A stretch of 6,249 bases of DNA, taken from assembly GCA_012514225.1 (NCBI GenBank), contig JAAZAQ010000212.1, positions 1-6,249 on the forward strand, read 5' to 3'. This stretch comes from Clostridiales bacterium (GTDB lineage Bacteria; Bacillota; Clostridia; Christensenellales; Aristaeellaceae). The translations under genes were made by a program, and so were the position numbers. Under the pieces are notes generated by a model. That model was given only the letters and a program-made list of their open reading frames with translations, ran no database searches and had not been told where the DNA came from. Below are positions 1 to 4,781 of the stretch, piece by piece (the first letter of the stretch is position 1; every line of letters begins with the position of its first letter).

Positions 1-65
1 ATGATGCCCGCCAGCGCGGCGGCGGCATGGAGGGCTTCCTGCCCGATCAGCAGCGTTTCCGTCAT
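1..65 (-). CDS. Unidentified gene, N-terminal fragment (third gene of the sigma operon)
   Basis: Only 21 complete codons lie inside the window; the gene continues past the left edge. The ATG overlaps the TGA of the preceding small gene (ATGA), which argues for translational coupling and a real start. The visible protein begins MTETLLIGQEALHAAAALAG and is already hydrophobic from about residue 12, so it may begin with a membrane segment. Too little is present to assign a family. By position it is the third member of the sigma-factor operon and may share its regulation. Confidence 0.5.
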   Translation of the reverse strand, partial: MTETLLIGQEALHAAAALAGI

Positions 66-229
66 GGGCGGCCCGGCCTTTCCGGCTCCCCGCGCGGGGC
101 GTCCCGCTCCGCCCGCCGGCTGCTGAACTTTACGGCAAGCAAGCCGGCGAACAAGCCCAGCAGCAGCGAGACCGCGCCCAGCGCGAACCATCCCAGGGCC
201 GGGAACCGGCTGAAAAATGGGTCTGTCAC
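62..229 (-). CDS. Small single-span membrane protein co-transcribed with an ECF sigma factor
   Basis: This is a 55-residue reading frame with a GTG start that overlaps the sigma factor's TGA (GTGA); its own TGA overlaps the next gene's ATG. The protein has a short N-terminus (starting TDPFFSRFP), one strong hydrophobic segment at about residues 11-33 (ending GLFAGLLAV), and a basic, proline-rich tail (KFSSRRAERD, ending PERPGRP). The positive-inside rule predicts the N-terminus outside and the tail in the cytoplasm. The position suits a sigma-factor partner such as an anti-sigma factor. However, there is no room for the usual cytoplasmic anti-sigma domain, and no HxxxCxxC zinc-finger motif is visible. 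The family is not recognised. The overlaps on both sides and the clear membrane segment make a real gene likely, but the function is open. Confidence 0.65.
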   Translation of the reverse strand: MTDPFFSRFPALGWFALGAVSLLLGLFAGLLAVKFSSRRAERDAPRGEPERPGRP

Positions 230-780
230 GCGGGGTCCTCCTTTTCCAGCGCCTGTTTCAGGGCCTCCCTGCCCCGCTGGACCAGATGGTTGAGCTGGGC
301 CGGTGTTTTGCCCATCACGGCGGCCGCCTCCTTCTGGCCCATGCCCTCGAAATACACCAGGTTCAGCGCGGTGCGGTAGTCGACGGGTAGCCCCGCCATC
401 CCTTCCATCAGCCGCCGGCTTTCTGCCTGACGCAGAAACTCCGTTTCGGCGGACACGGCCTGCAGGCTCGCTTCCGGAATCTCCCTTCCGGACATGCCCG
501 GTTCCCTGCGCCGCTGGCGCAGCTGTTTCAGCGCCAGGTTGTAACCGATGCGGTACAGGTAGGTCTTCAGCGTCGAGCGCCCCTGGAAGCGGGGCCCGCT
601 GGCGGCCAGCTGGGCGAAGGCCTCGATCATCAGCTCCTCCGCCTCGTCCGCGCTGTGTAGCACGCCCTGGATAAAGCTGGTCAGGTTCTCCCGGTGCAGG
701 GATATCAAAGCCGCCAGTCCGGCCTCGTCGCCTTGCTGGAAGCGGTTGTAGAGTTCCCAGTCCGCGTCATGACGCTGCAT
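226..780 (-). CDS. ECF-like sigma-70 family RNA polymerase sigma factor
   Basis: This 184-residue protein has the size and two-domain layout of extracytoplasmic-function sigma factors, which direct RNA polymerase to a small regulon. Region 2 spans about residues 8-92, with the acidic DEAEELMIEAF segment (45-55) and the aromatic, basic STLKTYLYRIGYNLALKQLR stretch (69-88) that normally binds and melts the -10. Region 4 spans about residues 122-178: LPVDYRTALNLVYFEGMGQK, then a helix-turn-helix with EAAAVMGKTPAQLNHLVQRG and a final REALKQAL helix. The linker (about 93-120) is charged and unconserved. There is no C-terminal extension, so it is not an ECF41-type fusion. The ATG at 780 is preceded by a modest AGGG Shine-Dalgarno. 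The gene is followed by a coupled small membrane protein, which suggests membrane-linked control. The family is clear; the regulon and the signal cannot be read here. Confidence 0.9.
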   Translation of the reverse strand: MQRHDADWELYNRFQQGDEAGLAALISLHRENLTSFIQGVLHSADEAEELMIEAFAQLAASGPRFQGRSTLKTYLYRIGYNLALKQLRQRRREPGMSGREIPEASLQAVSAETEFLRQAESRRLMEGMAGLPVDYRTALNLVYFEGMGQKEAAAVMGKTPAQLNHLVQRGREALKQALEKEDPA

Positions 781-811
781 ATCGCCCTGCCCGTTGGCCT
801 CTGAATGGAGG

Positions 812-834
812 AGGCGGGGGTCCTTGCCCCGCCT
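812..834 (-). other. Leader hairpin upstream of the sigma factor start
   Basis: A perfect 8-bp stem (AGGCGGGG / CCCCGCCT) with a 7-base loop lies in the predicted 5' leader of the sigma operon, about 30 bases before its start codon. On the minus strand it is not followed by a T run, so it does not look like an attenuator terminator. It could affect mRNA stability or translation, or have no role. Confidence 0.35.
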
Positions 835-879
835 GAAGCCGCCCCCTTTTGATTCAACCGGGATGCTGTTGCTCAGTAA

Positions 880-908
880 AGGATAGCATAAACGCCAGGT
901 TCGTTCAA
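880..908 (-). promoter_or_regulatory. Candidate housekeeping promoter for the sigma operon
   Basis: On the minus strand, TTGAAC (903-908) and TATCCT (880-885) are separated by exactly 17 bases. A TG one base before the -10 gives an extended -10. Each hexamer matches four of six consensus bases. Transcription would start near 873, giving a leader of about 95 bases. No clear ECF-type autoregulatory promoter was recognised. Confidence 0.5.
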
Positions 909-926
909 TTTGTGTGTTTCCGGAGG

Positions 927-946
927 AGCGGGAACCCCGCTTTTTT
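927..946 (+). terminator. Terminator-like hairpin with no upstream plus-strand gene
   Basis: AGCGGG (927-932), a 3-base loop and CCCGCT (936-941) form a perfect 6-bp stem that runs into six consecutive T residues (941-946) on the plus strand. That is the form of an intrinsic terminator. The same GCGGGA arm can pair instead with TCCCGC at 954-959, which is also followed by a T-rich run. Nothing recognisable on the plus strand ends here, and the element lies upstream of the predicted rluB promoter. It may stop antisense transcription from the sigma operon region or end a short RNA. Confidence 0.45.
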
Positions 947-1013
947 GTGAAAATCCCGCCTTTTGTTTGTACGCCCGGACGGTTCGCAGCCGGTCCCGCA
1001 AAGCGGGCCTGTC

Positions 1014-1042
1014 TTTCGCGAAACGGCTGGAAAGGCTATAAT
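1014..1042 (+). promoter_or_regulatory. Candidate rluB-mnmM promoter with palindrome over the -35
   Basis: A perfect TATAAT lies at 1037-1042, about 27 bases before the rluB start, with predicted transcription start near 1049. The best-spaced -35 (TTTCGC at 1014-1019, spacer 17) is a poor match. It sits inside the perfect 10-bp palindrome TTTCGCGAAA (1014-1023). A weak -35 covered by a palindrome is typical of an activator or repressor site, but the palindrome is short enough to occur by chance. Confidence 0.55.
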
Positions 1043-1068
1043 CGGGCCAGCAAGGACGGAGGGAAGGC

Positions 1069-1767
1069 ATGCGCTTACAGAAATACCTCGCCGCCTGCGG
1101 TGTGGCGTCCCGTCGGCGGGCGGAGGAGATGATTCAAGCCGGCCTGGTGCAGGTCAACGGCGTCACCGTGCGGGAGATGGGCGTCCAGGTCGGGGAAGGG
1201 GACGTGGTCGCGGTGGAGGGGCGCCCGGTCGCGCTGGAGACGGACAAGCGCTACGTGCTGTACTACAAGCCCGTCGGCGAGGTCACCACCGTCTCGGACC
1301 CCGAGGGCCGGCCGACGGTGCTGGACCATTTCCGGGATTTCCCCGTGCGGCTCTACCCCGTGGGCCGGCTGGATTTCGATTCCGAGGGCCTGCTGCTGCT
1401 GACCAACGACGGGGAACTGACCAACCGCCTGACCCACCCCCGCCACGAGGTGGAGAAGCGCTACATCGCCCGCGTGTCCAACCAGGTCGGCGCGGCGGAA
1501 CTGGCCAGGCTGCGCGCCGGCGTCATGCTGGAGGGCCGGAAAACCGCGCCGGCCAAGGTGAGCGTGCTCAGGGAGGACCCCTTTTCCACCGACCTGCTCA
1601 TCACCCTGCACGAGGGGCGCAACCGCCAGATTCGACGCATGGTGGAGGCGGTGGGGCACCAGGTCGTCCGGCTCAAGCGTGTGCAGTACGGCACGGTCAC
1701 GCTGGGGAACCTTCAGCGGGGCCAGTGGCGCGAGCTGAGCCCGGAGGAGGTCGCATCGCTGCGATGA
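1069..1767 (+). CDS. rluB: rRNA pseudouridine synthase, RsuA/RluB family
   Basis: This 232-residue cytoplasmic enzyme converts a specific uridine in ribosomal RNA to pseudouridine. An S4 RNA-binding domain opens the protein (residues 1-47: MRLQKYLAACGVASRRRAEE, then IQAGLVQVNG). The catalytic domain follows, with YYKPVGEVTT (65-74) and the signature GRLDFDSEGLLLLTND (99-114), where Asp102 is the expected catalytic aspartate. The EGRNRQIRRM motif lies at 182-191. Length and motif order match RluB/RsuA proteins. RluB (23S) is the likelier identity than RsuA (16S), but the two cannot be separated firmly by eye. The ATG has a strong GGAGGG Shine-Dalgarno 5 bases upstream. The gene overlaps the methyltransferase by four bases (ATGA), giving a two-gene RNA-modification operon. 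Confidence 0.93.
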   Translation: MRLQKYLAACGVASRRRAEEMIQAGLVQVNGVTVREMGVQVGEGDVVAVEGRPVALETDKRYVLYYKPVGEVTTVSDPEGRPTVLDHFRDFPVRLYPVGRLDFDSEGLLLLTNDGELTNRLTHPRHEVEKRYIARVSNQVGAAELARLRAGVMLEGRKTAPAKVSVLREDPFSTDLLITLHEGRNRQIRRMVEAVGHQVVRLKRVQYGTVTLGNLQRGQWRELSPEEVASLR

Positions 1768-2348
1768 GCGGCCAGGCGCTTGCGCCGTCGGCGCGCCATA
1801 TCGCCGCCCGCGCCTTCGAGGGTTATCTCCGCGCGGGGGACACGGCGGTGGACGCGACCCTGGGGCGCGGCCGGGACTGCGCCCGCCTGTGCGAGCTGGT
1901 GGGGGAAACCGGCTGGGTCTTCGGTTTTGACGTGCAGCCGCAGGCCCTGGAGGAGACCCGCGCGCTGCTCGCGCAGCGGGGGCTGCTGCCCCGCGCCGGG
2001 CTTTTCCTGATGGGACACGAGCGAATGGCCGAGGTCGTGCCGCCCGGCGTGCGGCTGGCCGCGTTCAACCTGGGCTGGCTGCCCGGCCATGACAAGCGGC
2101 TCACCACGCGGACGGATACGACGCTGCAGGCGGTTGAAGCCGCCCTGGCGTTGCTTGCGCCCGGCGGCGCCCTCGTCGTGTGCTGTTATCCCGGGCACCC
2201 GGAGGGAAAGCGGGAGCAGGATGCCGTCGAAGCCTTCGCGCGGGGCCTTCCGCCCTCCCTGTACCTGGCGCTGTTCCACCGCTTCGTCAACGGCGGCCCC
2301 GGCGCGCCGTCCTGCCTGGTGGTGGAAAGGCTGGCTCCCGCCGTTTGA
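1764..2348 (+). CDS. mnmM: Class I SAM methyltransferase, MnmM (YtqB)-like tRNA mnm5(s2)U34 methyltransferase
   Basis: This 194-residue protein has a Rossmann-type SAM-binding fold. Motif I is [15 protein letters not shown] (29-43), followed by [20 protein letters not shown] (50-69), an [16 protein letters not shown] block (101-116), [17 protein letters not shown] (119-135) and [14 protein letters not shown] (138-151). The order and the NLGYLP-like and YPGH-like motifs match YtqB/MnmM. That enzyme methylates nm5U34 to mnm5U34 in the wobble position of certain tRNAs in Gram-positive bacteria lacking MnmC. Some family positions vary: GRGRD replaces the usual GNGHD and GWLPGHDK the usual GYLPGGDK. 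The ATG overlaps the rluB stop, with GGAGGAGG inside the end of rluB as ribosome-binding site. The same frame stays open far upstream, but that part overlaps rluB and does not resemble a protein. The family call is firm; the exact substrate is inferred. Confidence 0.85.
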   Translation: MSGQALAPSARHIAARAFEGYLRAGDTAVDATLGRGRDCARLCELVGETGWVFGFDVQPQALEETRALLAQRGLLPRAGLFLMGHERMAEVVPPGVRLAAFNLGWLPGHDKRLTTRTDTTLQAVEAALALLAPGGALVVCCYPGHPEGKREQDAVEAFARGLPPSLYLALFHRFVNGGPGAPSCLVVERLAPAV

Positions 2349-2356
2349 GGGCGGAG

Positions 2357-2368
2357 GGCCGCGCGGCC
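2357..2368 (+). other. GC palindrome just after the mnmM stop
   Basis: The perfect palindrome GGCCGCGCGGCC lies 8 bases after the mnmM stop codon. It can fold into a 4-bp stem with a 4-base loop. No T run follows directly, so it is at best a weak terminator or a 3'-end stabiliser. Confidence 0.25.
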
Positions 2369-2415
2369 GGGGGATGTGGTTTTGACCCGGAAATCACCGC
2401 GCTTTCAACGACCCG

Positions 2416-2424
2416 TGATAGAAT
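2416..2424 (+). promoter_or_regulatory. Extended -10 promoter for the YbjQ-family gene
   Basis: TGATAGAAT combines the TGn extension (2416-2418) with a five-of-six -10 hexamer, TAGAAT (2419-2424). No good -35 lies at 16-18 bases; a TTGACC is present further away at 2382-2387, 31 bases from the hexamer. Transcription would start near 2431, about 45 bases before the start codon, so the gene is probably not just a read-through of the upstream operon. Confidence 0.45.
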
Positions 2425-2476
2425 ACCGGTAAACGGCGGAGGATGCCGGAAGAAAACGAACGGGAGGAGAATAAGG

Positions 2477-2797
2477 ATGATTCTTACGACGACAGCCACC
2501 ATCGAGGGACGCGCCGTTTCGGAGTACCTGGGCATCGTTTTCGGTGAGGTCATCACGGGCATCAACGTGTTCAAGGATATCGGCGCGGGTCTGCGCAATA
2601 TCTTCGGCGGCCGCGCGCAGGGGTATGAGGGCGAGCTGCTGCAGGCGCGGGAGCAGTGCCTCCAGGAAATGGAGCAGCGGGCACGCGAGCTGGGCAGCGA
2701 CGCGGTCGTCGGCGTAAAGATGGACTACGAGGCCCTCGGCTCCGACAACGGCATGCTGATGGTCACCTGCTCGGGCACCGCGGTCCGGCTGCGCTGA
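2477..2797 (+). CDS. YbjQ / UPF0145 family protein (DUF74)
   Basis: This 106-residue protein is a close match to the small, widely conserved YbjQ/UPF0145 family, whose members are about 105-110 residues and form ring-like oligomers. They have been annotated as putative heavy-metal-binding proteins without a settled function. Characteristic segments are the N-terminal [20 protein letters not shown] (4-23), [20 protein letters not shown] (26-45) with the following [10 protein letters not shown], the [17 protein letters not shown] stretch (68-84), and the C-terminal [13 protein letters not shown] (93-105). The reading frame extends upstream, but the ATG at 2477 is chosen because GGAGGAGA lies 6 bases before it and the family begins here. 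It is cytoplasmic, with no signal peptide or membrane segment. It has its own promoter-like element and sits between the RNA-modification and cysteine operons without an obvious functional link to either. Confidence 0.9.
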   Translation: MILTTTATIEGRAVSEYLGIVFGEVITGINVFKDIGAGLRNIFGGRAQGYEGELLQAREQCLQEMEQRARELGSDAVVGVKMDYEALGSDNGMLMVTCSGTAVRLR

Positions 2798-2798
2798 G

Positions 2799-2826
2799 CC
2801 AACCGGCGACCGGCCAGGCCGGCTGG
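2799..2826 (+). terminator. Weak terminator-like hairpin after the YbjQ-family gene
   Basis: CCAACCGGC (2799-2807) and GCCGGCTGG (2818-2826) form a 9-bp stem with a single A-C mismatch and a 10-base loop, directly after the stop codon. There is no T run behind it, so intrinsic termination would be inefficient. The position between the stop codon and the next promoter favours a 3'-end role. Confidence 0.35.
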
Positions 2827-2840
2827 ACGGCGGCAGGCGT

Positions 2841-2867
2841 TTGACAGGCCGCGCTTTGCGGTACATT
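2841..2867 (+). promoter_or_regulatory. Candidate cysK-cysE promoter
   Basis: A perfect TTGACA lies at 2841-2846. The best -10 is TACATT at 2862-2867, with a spacer of only 15 bases, shorter than the usual 16-18. A perfect -35 with an under-spaced, imperfect -10 suggests a promoter that is weak or controlled. The -10 overlaps an inverted repeat described separately. Transcription would begin near 2874, about 25 bases before the cysK start, leaving no room for a T-box or riboswitch. Confidence 0.5.
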
Positions 2868-2878
2868 GCCACCGCAAA
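2855..2878 (+). promoter_or_regulatory. Perfect inverted repeat over the cysK -10: candidate operator
   Basis: TTTGCGGT (2855-2862) and ACCGCAAA (2871-2878) are exact reverse complements separated by 8 bases. The repeat covers the -10 and the expected transcription start of the cysteine operon, where a dimeric repressor would act. It does not resemble the AT-rich CymR box of Bacillus. It could instead act as a short 5' hairpin if transcription starts further upstream. Confidence 0.5.
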
Positions 2879-2898
2879 CACAATCAAAGGAGCACGGT

Positions 2899-3831
2899 AT
2901 GAACATCCTGCCTTCCGTCGCCCGCCAAGTCGGCGAAACCCCCTTGATCCGCCTCTCGCGCCTGGAGGCGCATTCCGGGCTGGCGGCCCGCCTGATGGCC
3001 AAGGCGGAGTGCTTCAACCCCGCCGGCTCTGTCAAGGACCGCATCGCCCTGGAAATGGTCGTCGAGGCGGAATGGTCCGGCGCCCTGCAGCCCGGCGGCC
3101 TGATGGTGGAAGCCTCCAGCGGCAACACCGGCATCGGCCTGGCCATGGTCGCGGTCGCGCGCGGCTACCGGCTCATCCTGACCATGCCGGACACCATGTC
3201 CCTGGAGCGCAGGCAGCTGCTGTCGGCCTACGGGGCGGAGCTGGTGCTCACCGACGGCGCGCTGGGCATGCCCGGCGCCATGGAAAAGGCGGAGGAAATC
3301 GCGAAGGAGAACCCAGGCAGCGTGTACGTCAGGCAGTTTGAGAACGCGGCCAACCCGCTGGCTCACTACAGGACGACCGGCCCGGAAATCATGCGGGACG
3401 CCGGCGGCCGGGTGGACGTCTTCGTGTCAGGCGTGGGCACCGGCGGCACCATCACCGGCGCGGGGCGCTACCTGAAGGAGCAAAACCCGGGCATCGAAAT
3501 CGTCGCCGTGGAGCCTGCGGCTTCCCCGGTGCTTTCAGGCGGTCAGAAGGGCAAGCATAAAATCCAGGGCATCGGCGCGGGCTTCGTGCCCAAGGTGCTG
3601 GATACGTCCATCTACAGCCGGGTCGTGACCGTGACGGACGAGGACGCGGCGGCCATGGCGCGGCTCCTGGCCCGGACGGAAGGCCTCCTGTGCGGCATCA
3701 GCTCCGGCGCGGCCCTCCACGCCGCGGTCAGCCTGGCGACCGAACCCGCGTACCGGGACAAGTCCGTCGTCGTCGTCCTGCCCGACGCGGGAGACCGTTA
3801 CCTTTCCGTCAACCTCTTCGGGGAGGCTTAG
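2899..3831 (+). CDS. cysK: Cysteine synthase A (O-acetylserine sulfhydrylase), PLP-dependent
   Basis: The enzyme replaces the acetyl group of O-acetyl-L-serine with sulfide, giving L-cysteine and acetate, in the cytoplasm. At 310 residues it has the standard CysK length. Motifs appear in order: GETPLIRLSRL (12-22); FNPAGSVKDRIAL (39-51) with Lys46 as the Schiff-base lysine for PLP; EASSGNTGIGLA (71-82), the substrate loop; FENAANPLAHYRTTGPEI (147-164); the phosphate-binding GVGTGGTITG (178-187); IQGIGAGFVP (222-231); GISSGAA (266-272); and PDAGDRYLS (295-303), where the usual form is PDTGERYLS. The ATG at 2899 has AAAGGAG 6 bases upstream; an upstream in-frame TTG at 2866 lacks a ribosome-binding site and lies within the promoter. 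The next gene makes the O-acetylserine substrate and starts two bases after the stop. Cystathionine beta-synthase relatives are possible, but the motifs and operon favour CysK. Confidence 0.95.
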   Translation: MNILPSVARQVGETPLIRLSRLEAHSGLAARLMAKAECFNPAGSVKDRIALEMVVEAEWSGALQPGGLMVEASSGNTGIGLAMVAVARGYRLILTMPDTMSLERRQLLSAYGAELVLTDGALGMPGAMEKAEEIAKENPGSVYVRQFENAANPLAHYRTTGPEIMRDAGGRVDVFVSGVGTGGTITGAGRYLKEQNPGIEIVAVEPAASPVLSGGQKGKHKIQGIGAGFVPKVLDTSIYSRVVTVTDEDAAAMARLLARTEGLLCGISSGAALHAAVSLATEPAYRDKSVVVVLPDAGDRYLSVNLFGEA

Positions 3832-3833
3832 GG

Positions 3834-4718
3834 ATGCCGGAGGACGCCTTTCGAAGGGAAATCGCCGAGCGCCTGCGCGCCGTCGCCCTGCCCTGCGAGC
3901 GGCTGGAGCAGGATTGCGACCGGATTCCGGACCGCAGGCAGGTCATCCTGCTCATCAAGGATTTGCAGTCCCTGATGTTCCCCTCCTATTTCGGGGTCAG
4001 CGACAGCCACGGGGACGAAAAAGGGGACCTCTTCACCTGGGCGGAGGAAGGGCTTGTCCGCCTGGTTTCCGTCTCCCTGCGTTTTTGCGAGCCGAAAGGC
4101 GCCCATGAGCCCGGGGACGTGGCGCGCCGCTTCCTCAGCGGCCTTCCGGAAATCAAGCGCCTGTTGGCCGGGGATGCGCAGGCCATCTTCGAGGGGGACC
4201 CCGCTGCCCAAAGCTGTGAGGAAGTGCTCATCTGCTATCCGGGTTTCTACGCGATTTCCATCCATCGCCTGGCCCACGCCCTGCACCGGCTGGGCGTGCC
4301 GCTGCTACCCAGGATTATGTCCGAGTACGCCCATGAGAAGACGGGCATCGACATCCATCCCGGCGCGCGCATCGGTGAGCGCTTTTGTATCGACCACGGC
4401 ACCGGCATCGTAGTGGGGGAGACCGCGGTCATCGGAGACGATGTGAAGTTGTACCAGGGCGCGACGCTGGGCGCCCTGAGCTTTTCCCTGGACGAGGCGG
4501 GCAACCCGGTCAAGGGCGTGCATCGCCATCCGCGCCTGGGCAACCGCGTGGTGGTCTACGCCAATGCCGTCATCCTGGGCGGGGACACCGTGGTCGGGGA
4601 CGATTGCGTCATCGGCGGCAACGTTTTCCTGACCCGCCCGCTACCGGAAAAGACGATGATGTATTACGATGGTGAGCGCATCCGCGTCCGGCCGCTGAAG
4701 GACGGAAAGCTGGGATAG
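3834..4718 (+). CDS. cysE: Serine O-acetyltransferase, long EpsC/CysE type
   Basis: The enzyme acetylates L-serine with acetyl-CoA to O-acetylserine, the first step of cysteine synthesis. The 294-residue protein has an alpha-helical N-terminal domain (about 1-165) and a left-handed beta-helix of hexapeptide repeats (about 170-275). GIDIHPGARIGERFCIDHGT (171-190) holds the expected catalytic pair, Asp173 and His188, spaced as in E. coli Asp143/His158. GIVVGETAVIGDDV (191-204) and HRHPRLGN (230-237), with His232 as the second conserved histidine, follow. An insertion after TLGALSFSL (211-219) is typical of the long EpsC-type form. The chain ends DGKLG and lacks the C-terminal isoleucine that inserts into CysK in the classical cysteine synthase complex. 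The ATG has GGGGAGG 7 bases upstream, inside the end of cysK. Some annotations call this type epsC. Confidence 0.93.
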   Translation: MPEDAFRREIAERLRAVALPCERLEQDCDRIPDRRQVILLIKDLQSLMFPSYFGVSDSHGDEKGDLFTWAEEGLVRLVSVSLRFCEPKGAHEPGDVARRFLSGLPEIKRLLAGDAQAIFEGDPAAQSCEEVLICYPGFYAISIHRLAHALHRLGVPLLPRIMSEYAHEKTGIDIHPGARIGERFCIDHGTGIVVGETAVIGDDVKLYQGATLGALSFSLDEAGNPVKGVHRHPRLGNRVVVYANAVILGGDTVVGDDCVIGGNVFLTRPLPEKTMMYYDGERIRVRPLKDGKLG

Positions 4719-4720
4719 AC

Positions 4721-4744
4721 AAGGGCGCCCGCATGGGCGCCCTT
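4721..4744 (+). terminator. Perfect 10-bp hairpin after cysE
   Basis: AAGGGCGCCC (4721-4730), GCAT, and GGGCGCCCTT (4735-4744) form a flawless 10-bp stem with a 4-base loop, three bases after the stop codon. Only a short CTTCT follows, so it probably works together with the hairpin just downstream or protects the 3' end. The stem is symmetrical and could also serve transcripts coming from the minus strand. Confidence 0.6.
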
Positions 4745-4755
4745 CTGGGAAACAG

Positions 4756-4778
4756 AGCCGCCTTCGCGCGGCTTTTTT
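4756..4778 (+). terminator. Intrinsic terminator of the cysK-cysE operon, possibly bidirectional
   Basis: AGCCGC (4756-4761), a 6-base loop and GCGGCT (4768-4773) form a stem leading directly into six T residues (4773-4778) on the plus strand. It lies 3 bases beyond the stop codon of the converging oxidoreductase gene. Read on the minus strand the stem is followed by TCTGTTT, a weaker U-tract, so some bidirectional function is plausible. Confidence 0.75.
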
Positions 4779-4781
4779 CAA

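Noticed and set aside
1..65. Faint similarity of the 21-residue left-edge fragment to the N-terminus of the flagellar/type III export protein FliQ.
   Set aside because: The match is a few hydrophobic and small residues over about 15 positions, and the operon context (sigma factor and tiny membrane protein) gives no support.
995..1007. A CCCGC-AAA-GCGGG hairpin upstream of the rluB promoter.
   Set aside because: A 5-bp stem with no T run on either strand is expected by chance at this GC content.
1075..1659. A 194-codon antisense frame inside rluB.
   Set aside because: Its composition is that of an antisense shadow of a high-GC gene, with no ribosome-binding site or recognisable motif.
963..1763. 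A long open frame that continues upstream of the mnmM start across nearly all of rluB.
   Set aside because: It overlaps a clear RluB-family gene, and its translation is low-complexity Gly/Arg/Pro typical of an out-of-frame high-GC shadow. Only the part from 1764 has family motifs.
2799..2898. Possible T-box or SAM/cysteine riboswitch upstream of cysK.
   Set aside because: The predicted leader is only about 25 bases and contains no T-box or S-box sequence elements.
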